Of a stretch of DNA of 64,000 nucleotides, positions 58,090 through 64,000 are shown piece by piece (positions within the stretch are counted from its first letter, which is position 1; each line of letters begins with the position of its first letter). The notes beneath the pieces are model-generated. The model was given only the letters and a program-made list of their open reading frames with translations. It was not told where the DNA came from and ran no database searches. The translations under genes were made by a program, and so were the position numbers. Source of the stretch: Hyphomicrobiales bacterium (GTDB taxonomy: Bacteria; Pseudomonadota; Alphaproteobacteria; Rhizobiales; Rhizobiaceae); NCBI GenBank assembly GCA_900469965.1, contig UBZP01000001.1:1-64000 (forward strand). The letters run 5' to 3'.

Positions 58090-58530
58090 ATGGCCGAGCC
58101 GCAGCACCCCCTCGAAGGCATCCTCGAGACCGCGCTCTATGCCGAGGATCTGGATGCGGCCGAGGCCTTCTATGGCGGGCTCCTGGGGCTGGAGAAGATC
58201 ACGCGCCAGGCAAACCGGCACGTATTCTTCCGCTGCGGTGCGGGCGTGCTTCTGATCTTCAACCCGAAGGAGACGGTGGTGCCGCCGCCGCCGCAGGCTT
58301 TTCCGGTGCCGGTGCACGGAATGACGGGACAAGGTCACGTGTGCTTTCGCGCCGCGTCTGCGGCGCTTGATTTCTGGGCGGAAAAGCTGAAAGAAGCAGG
58401 GATCGCCATCGAGGCCGATTTCCGCTGGCCGAACGGCGCCCGCTCCATCTATTTCCGTGACCCGGCCGGAAACAGCCTCGAATGCGCCGAACCCGGCCTG
58501 TGGGGACTGGACCCCGGGAAGCCGACCTGA
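58090..58530 (+). CDS. VOC-family (glyoxalase fold) protein
   Basis: A 146-residue protein with two VOC modules: [20 protein letters not shown] (about 12-31) and [20 protein letters not shown] (about 118-137). Metal-type residues are near His78 and Glu131. It may be a dioxygenase or glyoxalase relative; the substrate is unknown. AGGAGGCG lies just before the ATG. It is inserted between rph and rdgB, with 11 bp to rdgB, so it is co-transcribed. Confidence 0.86.
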   Translation: MAEPQHPLEGILETALYAEDLDAAEAFYGGLLGLEKITRQANRHVFFRCGAGVLLIFNPKETVVPPPPQAFPVPVHGMTGQGHVCFRAASAALDFWAEKLKEAGIAIEADFRWPNGARSIYFRDPAGNSLECAEPGLWGLDPGKPT

Positions 58531-58541
58531 CAGGAACAGAC

Positions 58542-59186
58542 ATGCGCAAGCTCGATACCCGCACGATCGTCGTCGCCAGCCACAATGCCGGCAAGATCCG
58601 CGAGATCCGCGACCTGATCGGCCCGCTCGGCTTCACGGCCAAGTCCGCCGCCGACCTGAACTTCGTCGAGCCCGACGAGACCGGCACCACCTTCGAGGAG
58701 AACGCCGCGATCAAGGCGCTGGCCTCGGCGAAGGCTGCCGGCATGCCCGCGCTCTCCGACGATTCCGGCCTCGTCGTCGATGCGCTCGGCGGAGCACCCG
58801 GTGTCTACACCGCCAACTGGGCGGAGAAGGACGACGGCAGCCGCGACTTCGCGATGGCCATGGGCAAGGTGGAGAAGGCGCTTTCGGAAAAGGGTGCGTC
58901 AGCACCTGCCGATCGGACCGCCCGCTTCGTCTCCGTCCTCTGCCTCGCCTGGCCGGACGGGCACACCGAAATCTTCCGCGGCGAGATCGAGGGCACGGTC
59001 GTCTGGCCGCCGCGCGGCAGCCAGGGCTTCGGCTACGACCCGATCTTCCAGCCGGAGGGCCATGGCGTCACCTTCGGCGAGATGAGCGCTGAGGAAAAGC
59101 ACGGCTGGAAGCCCGGACAGGCGCAGGCCCTGTCGCACCGGGCCCGCGCCTTCAAGCGCTTCGTCGAAACCTGCCTGGAAGCTTGA
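58542..59186 (+). CDS. rdgB: XTP/dITP pyrophosphatase
   Basis: A 214-residue house-cleaning nucleotidase that removes ITP, XTP and d[13 protein letters not shown] (about 13-22) binds the triphosphate; FEENAAIKA and [13 protein letters not shown] carry the metal Asp-Asp. [13 protein letters not shown] (near 157-169) recognises the base. It lies 10 bp before hemW, the usual rph-rdgB-hemW arrangement. Confidence 0.97.
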   Translation: MRKLDTRTIVVASHNAGKIREIRDLIGPLGFTAKSAADLNFVEPDETGTTFEENAAIKALASAKAAGMPALSDDSGLVVDALGGAPGVYTANWAEKDDGSRDFAMAMGKVEKALSEKGASAPADRTARFVSVLCLAWPDGHTEIFRGEIEGTVVWPPRGSQGFGYDPIFQPEGHGVTFGEMSAEEKHGWKPGQAQALSHRARAFKRFVETCLEA

Positions 59187-59196
59187 AACCAAACCG

Positions 59197-60393
59197 ATGA
59201 CGGCGGTCACTCCCTTTGCATCGAGACAGCCTGTCACCGGCGATCCACTGGATCCCGGCTTCGGCGTCTATGTGCATTGGCCCTTCTGTGCCGCCAAGTG
59301 CCCCTATTGCGACTTCAACAGCCATGTCCGCCACCAGCCGGTCGACCAGGACCGCTTCGTCGCGGCCTTCCTGGCGGAGATGGAGACGATGCGGCGGCTG
59401 ACCGGTCCGCGCACCGTCACCAGCATCTTCATGGGCGGCGGCACGCCGTCGCTGATGCAGCCATCGACCGTCGATGCGATCCTTTCGGGGATCTCCCGCC
59501 ACTGGCACATGCCCGACGGCATCGAGATCACCATGGAGGCAAACCCCTCCAGCGTCGAGGCCGAGCGCTTCCGCGGCTACCGTGCCGCCGGCGTCAACCG
59601 CGTCTCGCTCGGCGTCCAGGCGCTCAACGACCGGGACCTGAGGTTCCTCGGACGGCTGCACGACGTCGAGGACGCGCTGAAGGCGATCCGGCTGGCGCGC
59701 GAGATCTTCCCGCGCATGTCCTTCGACCTGATCTACGCACGGCCGAACCAGACGGTGGCGGAATGGGACGCGGAGCTGAAGCAGGCCGTCTCCTACGCCG
59801 TCGATCACCTGTCGCTCTACCAGCTGACGATCGAGGAGGGCACGCCCTTCTACGGCCTGCACAAGGCCGGCAAGCTGGTGGTGCCGGACGGCGAGCAGTC
59901 GGCGATCCTCTACGAGGCGACGCAGGAGATCACCGCCCGCGAGGGCATGCCGGCCTACGAGGTCTCCAACCACGCCCGCCCGGGCGCGGAAAGCCGGCAC
60001 AACCTCACCTATTGGCGCTATGGCGACTATGTCGGCATCGGCCCCGGCGCGCATGGCCGGCTGTCTGCGGGCGATGCCAAGATCGCGACCGCCACCGAGC
60101 GTCATCCGGAAACCTGGCTCGGCCGGGTCGAGGCGGAGGGCCACGGCGTGGTCGACCGGGAGGTGCTGGCGCTGTCCGAGCAGGCCGACGAACTGCTGCT
60201 GATGGGACTGCGCCTGACCGAAGGCGTCGACCTCGCCCGCTGGCAGGCGCTCGCCGGCCGCGGCCCGGACCCGGACCGCGAACAGTTCCTGATCGACCAC
60301 GGCTTCATCGAGCGTCTCGGCAATTCGCGCCTGCGCTGCACGCCGGCCGGCATGCTGATCCTGGATGCGGTGGTGGCCGACCTCGCCTGCTGA
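59197..60393 (+). CDS. hemW: radical-SAM heme chaperone HemW
   Basis: A 398-residue radical-SAM protein. The cluster ligands Cys31, Cys35 and Cys38 are in FCAAKCPYCDFNSH, with the fourth HemW-specific position Phe/Asp-rich rather than the His-Asn pattern of HemN. The HNLTYWRYGDYVGIGPGAHG segment (about 269-288) is typical of HemW, which inserts heme into respiratory enzymes. It was long misnamed as coproporphyrinogen oxidase; the length (about 380-400) fits HemW rather than HemN (about 450). Confidence 0.93.
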   Translation: MTAVTPFASRQPVTGDPLDPGFGVYVHWPFCAAKCPYCDFNSHVRHQPVDQDRFVAAFLAEMETMRRLTGPRTVTSIFMGGGTPSLMQPSTVDAILSGISRHWHMPDGIEITMEANPSSVEAERFRGYRAAGVNRVSLGVQALNDRDLRFLGRLHDVEDALKAIRLAREIFPRMSFDLIYARPNQTVAEWDAELKQAVSYAVDHLSLYQLTIEEGTPFYGLHKAGKLVVPDGEQSAILYEATQEITAREGMPAYEVSNHARPGAESRHNLTYWRYGDYVGIGPGAHGRLSAGDAKIATATERHPETWLGRVEAEGHGVVDREVLALSEQADELLLMGLRLTEGVDLARWQALAGRGPDPDREQFLIDHGFIERLGNSRLRCTPAGMLILDAVVADLAC

Positions 60394-60452
60394 GGGGCGG
60401 TCAAGCTGCTGGACGGACGCTGCCTCCGGTGAAGACGCCCGGGCAGGCAGGC

Positions 60453-60476
60453 CGGATCGGGTCCGATCCCGATCCG
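60453..60476. repeat. hairpin after hemW
   Basis: A perfect 9-bp stem, CGGATCGGG (60453-60461) with CCCGATCCG (60468-60476), and 6-nt loop. There is no T run. It lies 60 bp after hemW in a 275-bp gap that also contains an AT-rich stretch (GGTTGTATTTATATTG, near 60626-60641) likely to hold the promoter of the next gene. Confidence 0.6.
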
Positions 60477-60668
60477 AGCCCGCTGCGCCACCACCGATGT
60501 TTACGGGCGCTGCTGGCCGCACGCCGCACTGCCTGGCGCTCCTTCGCCGCCGTGCGCCGGCTTTTCGTCCGCACCGACGTCGATTCGTCTTGAACCCGCG
60601 ATGAGCCGGCGGCATTCTCGCTCACTGGTTGTATTTATATTGCGTACCGCTTGCGGAGAACCACCTGC

Positions 60669-61175
60669 ATGAGAAGCGTTCTGTTTCTGATCGTGCTGGC
60701 CGTCGCCCTGGCGATCCTGCAGATGGCCTATACCGCCGTGCAGATCGCCGCCTATGCCCGATATCTTCCGCCCAAGCTGGGCAGCGCGCGTTATCTGGCG
60801 GCGGGCTCGAATACCGGAACTCTCGATCTCCCCGCGCAACTCCTGCGCTTTGAGGCCTGCGGTGCGGTCGTGTTCGAACTGGCACCGGATGCGATCGATG
60901 CGGTCAGACGCGACGGGTTGGCGTTTCTGGAGGAAGCGACACAGGGCGCCGCGCCGAGCCTGCGATACGCGCCCTGGCGACGGACGCCCGCGCCCAAGGA
61001 ATGGTACGGCGACGGCGCCGTGGCCTCTTCGTTCCACTGCGCCAATCTCGGCCGGTCGTTTCGTCGCATGATCGGGGAAGGCGGCCGCGGCCCCGGAGGC
61101 TTCTACACCACCATGGCCGACGGACAGCTCTTCCTGCTGCCCGACGAAGGCATCCTTGCCGTCACCTATCAATGA
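60669..61175 (+). CDS. hypothetical membrane-anchored protein
   Basis: I do not recognise this 168-residue protein. It starts with one hydrophobic helix (about 3-22, LFLIVLAVALAILQMAY) and then a soluble part rich in aromatic and Gly residues, for example ALFEACGAVVFELAP-like RFEACGAVVFELAP (about 61-74) and GPGGFYTTMADGQLFLLPDE (about 144-163). It may be a bitopic or signal-anchored periplasmic protein. GGAGAA lies about 10 nt before the ATG. Codon use looks like its neighbours. It converges with dnaA. Confidence 0.65.
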   Translation: MRSVLFLIVLAVALAILQMAYTAVQIAAYARYLPPKLGSARYLAAGSNTGTLDLPAQLLRFEACGAVVFELAPDAIDAVRRDGLAFLEEATQGAAPSLRYAPWRRTPAPKEWYGDGAVASSFHCANLGRSFRRMIGEGGRGPGGFYTTMADGQLFLLPDEGILAVTYQ

Positions 61176-61283
61176 GGATCGTCGCGACCGCGATGCCACA
61201 GCGATGCACCGCAACCGGTCGGCCAATCCGCAAACCCGGATTCGCAACCTTGCCGGCGCACCCGTACCCGGCTCAGCAACCGC

Positions 61284-61322
61284 AAAACAAAAAAGAGCCC
61301 GGGGCCTCGTGCTCCCGGGCTC
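61284..61322 (-). terminator. rho-independent terminator after dnaA
   Basis: A 9-bp perfect stem (GAGCCCGGG, 61295-61303 with 61314-61322), followed on the minus strand by TTTTTTGTTTT. It lies 30 bp after the dnaA stop. Confidence 0.92.
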
Positions 61323-61351
61323 AAGGGCCGCACCCCCAGGCGTGACGGATA

Positions 61352-62899
61352 CTATTCGTTGATCAGCCGCTTGAGCAGTTCGATCTCGTGACTCAGCTTC
61401 GTGTCGGAGGCGATCAGTTCCTCGATCTTGCGGACCGCGTGCAGCACGGTGGTGTGATCGCGTCCGCCGAAGCGGCGGCCGATTTCCGGGAAGGACCGCG
61501 GCGTCAGCGTCTTCGACAGATACATGGCGATCTGGCGCGGCATGACGACGACGCGCGTGCGCCGGCTGGAGACCAGTTCCTGGCGCGAGACGTTGTAGTG
61601 CTTGGCTACCACGCGCTGGATATCCTCGATGCGCACGCGGCGCGGCTCGCCAGCCCCGACCAGATGCGCCAGCAACTCATCGACGCGCTCGACGGTGAGG
61701 TTCGGCTCGAAGGTACGGCGGAACAGGAGCTGGTTGAAGGCGCCCTCCAGTTCGCGGCCGCTGGCGGTGATGCTGCGGGCGACATGGTTGAGGATCTCCG
61801 CCGGGATTTCCAGCGACGCATCCTCCAAGCGGGCGACCTCGAGGCGACGCTTGAGGATCTCCAGCCGCATCTCGTAGTCCGGCGCCTCCATCTCGATGGC
61901 CACGCCGCCCTGCAGGCGGGAACGGACGCGCGGATCGAGCGATTCCAGCTCCCAGGGAGCGCGGTCGGCAGCGACCACCACCTGCTTGGCGGAATCGAGC
62001 AGCATGTTCAGAAGGTGGCAGAACTCGTTCTGGATCGAATTGCCCTGCAGGAACTGCATGTCGTCGATGACGAGGAGATCGATGTTGCGCAGCGTCTCCT
62101 TCAAGGACAGGGCGTCGTTGTCGCGGATGGCCGTGGCGAAGCGCCACATGAAATATTCGGCCGTCAGGTAGACGACCCGCGGGCTGCGGGCGCTGGCGAG
62201 CGCCGCATTGGCAATCGCCTGCAAGAGATGCGTCTTGCCCAGTCCGACGCTGGAATGGATGAAGAGCGGATTGAAGCGGACGGCGCTGGCGCCGGCCTCG
62301 GCGATCGTCTTGGCGGCGGCGAGCGCCACGCGGTTGGACGAGCCCTCGACAAAGGTATCGAAGGTGTAGCGCGGGTCGAGCGGCGAGCCGAACAGCGGGC
62401 CCGGCGCCGGCTGGCGCTGCTGGGCCTTTTCGGTGACACCTGCGGCGGCCTGCGCGACCGTCTGCGGACCGGCCAGGCGGCGGGTCTGGGACGCGGGCGC
62501 GGCCTCGGCAACGGCCGCAACCTCCTCGATACCGGCGCGCACGCCGCGGGTGGCCGTCCGTACCAGGATCTCGACCTTCAGGATCTCCGGCTCTTCCTGC
62601 TGGAAGAGCGTCGTGATCAGCTCGAGATAGCGGTTGTTGATCCAGGATTTGAGGAAGGTCGTCGGCACCGAGAGCCGAACGACGGTCTTGGAGTAGGAAT
62701 GGAGCTTCAGCCGGCCGAACCAGCTGGCATAGACGTCCTGGCCGACCTGCGCCTTGAGGCGCGCGCTGACCCGCTCAAAAAGCGCGTCATGCCGTGTCTC
62801 CGCTTTTTCGCCCGCCTTCTCGCTTCCGTCTGCGATTGCCCTCAGTGCATCTTCCCCGTTTGCATATGCACCGACAGACGTGGCCGTATTTGCTTGCAT
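61352..62899 (-). CDS. dnaA: chromosomal replication initiator DnaA
   Basis: A 515-residue AAA+ initiator. Domain I begins near [20 protein letters not shown], and domain II is a variable Ala-rich linker (about 140-185). Domain III has Walker [15 protein letters not shown], Walker [11 protein letters not shown] and the Arg finger region [11 protein letters not shown]. Domain IV has the DNA-binding signature [15 protein letters not shown] (about 476-490). Start: ATG at 62899 has AAAGG about 9 nt upstream; ATGs at 62935 and 62953 extend the protein, and a later start near the domain I sequence is also possible. Confidence 0.95.
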   Translation of the reverse strand: MQANTATSVGAYANGEDALRAIADGSEKAGEKAETRHDALFERVSARLKAQVGQDVYASWFGRLKLHSYSKTVVRLSVPTTFLKSWINNRYLELITTLFQQEEPEILKVEILVRTATRGVRAGIEEVAAVAEAAPASQTRRLAGPQTVAQAAAGVTEKAQQRQPAPGPLFGSPLDPRYTFDTFVEGSSNRVALAAAKTIAEAGASAVRFNPLFIHSSVGLGKTHLLQAIANAALASARSPRVVYLTAEYFMWRFATAIRDNDALSLKETLRNIDLLVIDDMQFLQGNSIQNEFCHLLNMLLDSAKQVVVAADRAPWELESLDPRVRSRLQGGVAIEMEAPDYEMRLEILKRRLEVARLEDASLEIPAEILNHVARSITASGRELEGAFNQLLFRRTFEPNLTVERVDELLAHLVGAGEPRRVRIEDIQRVVAKHYNVSRQELVSSRRTRVVVMPRQIAMYLSKTLTPRSFPEIGRRFGGRDHTTVLHAVRKIEELIASDTKLSHEIELLKRLINE

Positions 62900-63715
62900 T
62901 GTGCCGCCTTTCAAGTTCAGTCGACGCACCGGCATTTCATGCCGGCGCCGCATGGTCCATCCTCAGCCGCCTCTGCCGGAGCCATCGGCAACGCGGACTC
63001 GGTTTCGCCGGTCGCATCGCCCCACTCCTGAACGCGACCAGCAAACAGGGGCCTCGACGTGCCGGCCGATGGCCAACCGTCTTGCGCCCATCCGGCAACG
63101 CGAACTCCTCGTACAGATCGCGCGACCGTCATTCTCACTCATACTCACGCTCGTCCACCTGCCCCCTGCCGCCGTCCTCGCAACGACAACGGGCGAAGCA
63201 GGCCAACGGCAAAATCTTACCGTTCCGGCCAAAACCCAATCGGGGTAGCCGGCCGCCTGCTTCAGGTGTCCGATGAACCGGAGCTATGCACTCCGCACAG
63301 GGGTGAAACATCCGCGCACCAGCCTTTCACGGCAGTGTTTGGCGTCTCGTCTACGCTTGTGTGTGCGCCCCCTGTGGAAGGCATTTAGGCAGGATCAAAC
63401 GGCAAGATCAATGCCGAATTTTCAGCAAAATCGACGCACGGCCGTTGACTCCTTTGAGCCAATTTGTCTCGGAAACCGGGGGCCGCAAAAGAATCCATTA
63501 TGAATCAATGGCTTTGTTTCGTCGGCTATTTCAACGAGAGCGGGAATCGAAAAAAATAATTATTTTCTTGACTCGCGGTCCGCCGCAATTGCCCCCACCC
63601 CAGGCGACGGCCTCGCGCTCATCCTCTTATAAATATATGAATTTGCTGTCTTTTTTCTGTCATGCCGCTGACATGAGCCAGCCTTGCGCGTTAACCATAG
63701 CGGCACCCAAAACGC
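62900..63715 (-). other. long dnaA upstream region with GANTC cluster
   Basis: About 815 bp between rpsT and dnaA hold no supported gene. The half next to dnaA is GC-rich. The distal half is AT-rich, with a perfect 14-bp palindrome AAAATAATTATTTT (63553-63566) and TATAAATATATGAATT near 63628-63643. Five GANTC (CcrM) sites lie at 63447, 63491, 63502, 63544 and 63570. It is the natural place for the dnaA promoter and cell-cycle control. No good DnaA box (TTATCCACA) was found, so I do not call an origin. Confidence 0.65.
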
Positions 63716-63745
63716 AAAGAAAAAGCCCGGCGAAAACGCCGGGCT
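63716..63745 (-). terminator. rho-independent terminator after rpsT
   Basis: A 9-bp perfect stem (AGCCCGGCG, 63724-63732 with 63737-63745), AAAA loop, followed on the minus strand by TTTTTCTTT. It lies 31 bp after the rpsT stop. Confidence 0.92.
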
Positions 63746-63775
63746 CTATCAAAATCGCATAGCTACTGCTGCAAA

Positions 63776-64000
63776 TCAGGCAGAAAGGGCCTTCACGCGA
63801 TGAGCGAGTCGCGAAACCTTGCGGGAGGCCGTGTTGGCATGAACGACGCCCTTGGTGGCTGCGCGCATCAGCTCCGGCTGTGCGGCCTTCAGTGCGGCGG
63901 CAGCTGCCACCGCGTCGCCGGCGGCCAGTGCCTCCTCGACCTTGCGGACGAAGGTGCGGACACGCGAGCGGCGAGCCTTGTTGATCTCAGTGCGGCGAGC
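63776..64000 (-). CDS. rpsT: 30S ribosomal protein S20, partial (N-terminus outside the window)
   Basis: The last 74 codons of S20 are present; the gene runs off the right edge. The reading [13 protein letters not shown]-like start at the edge ([20 protein letters not shown]) and the end [20 protein letters not shown] then LSA are diagnostic of S20. A typical length of about 88 residues means roughly 14 N-terminal residues are missing. It sits upstream of dnaA as in other Rhizobiales and is followed by a strong terminator. Confidence 0.95.
   Translation of the reverse strand, partial: ARRTEINKARRSRVRTFVRKVEEALAAGDAVAAAAALKAAQPELMRAATKGVVHANTASRKVSRLAHRVKALSA

Noticed and set aside
63370-63380. 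Possible DnaA box in the dnaA upstream region
   Set aside because: The best match, TTCCACA on the minus strand, has three mismatches over nine bases, and no other copies cluster with it.

Overview
This window is a gene-dense, GC-rich (by eye about 65%) chromosomal segment of an alphaproteobacterium of the order Hyphomicrobiales, most probably family Rhizobiaceae. The evidence is the gene content and order. Two blocks, praR-metK-trmB / lnt-corC-ybeY-phoH-miaB-olsA-fur-rimI-tsaB-nfuA-usp-trpS and murJ-glnD-mutS-tme-olsB-histidine kinase, follow the order I recall from Sinorhizobium meliloti and Rhizobium. The blocks lptC-lptA-lptB-rpoN-hpf-ptsN and grpE-hrcA-rph-rdgB-hemW-dnaA-rpsT are also typical of the group. 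Nearly all genes are housekeeping. I see no insertion sequence, prophage, integrase, tRNA, rRNA operon or CRISPR array.

Layout. 0-2.3 kb: fructokinase-type sugar kinase, pyrE and a DoxX membrane protein (minus strand). 2.5-9.5 kb: a more variable region with a Crp-like regulator followed at once by a CHASE2 adenylate cyclase, a FecR-domain protein, a Sel1-repeat protein, a proline-racemase-like enzyme, a class III phosphodiesterase preceded by a 12-bp minisatellite, and a DUF1236 protein. 9.5-14.8 kb: a phosphoribosyltransferase, a chemoreceptor, a nucleoside hydrolase, and a small heat-shock gene with a clear sigma-32 promoter and a ROSE-type RNA thermometer. 14.8-28.6 kb: a long minus-strand run for SAM synthesis, tRNA modification, lipoprotein acylation, metal regulation, ornithine-lipid acylation and Fe-S delivery. 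28.9-46.5 kb: an M15-like peptidase, murJ/glnD/mutS, the malic enzyme tme, and an rRNA methyltransferase/trmH-type/lspA/kinase/olsB unit. 46.7-54.8 kb: a CoxG-like protein, LapA-domain/ihfB/sppA, LPS export genes, rpoN, hpf and ptsN. 54.8-64 kb: grpE, hrcA, rph, a VOC protein, rdgB, hemW, an unknown small membrane-anchored protein, dnaA with a long upstream region, and the 3' part of rpsT.

How genes work together. LptC, LptA and LptB are three parts of the LPS transport machine. Lnt and LspA, at separate loci, both act on lipoproteins. OlsB and the OlsA-like acyltransferase would together make ornithine lipids. RpoN and PtsN belong to nitrogen signalling, with GlnD (PII uridylylation) elsewhere in the window. 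Hsp20, GrpE and HrcA are heat-shock functions, and the hsp20 control region is the best resolved regulatory element here. The Crp/cyclase/phosphodiesterase group would supply synthesis, sensing and breakdown of cAMP within about 6 kb. The most interesting non-coding region is the dnaA upstream region, with five GANTC sites in 128 bp and an AT-rich palindrome.
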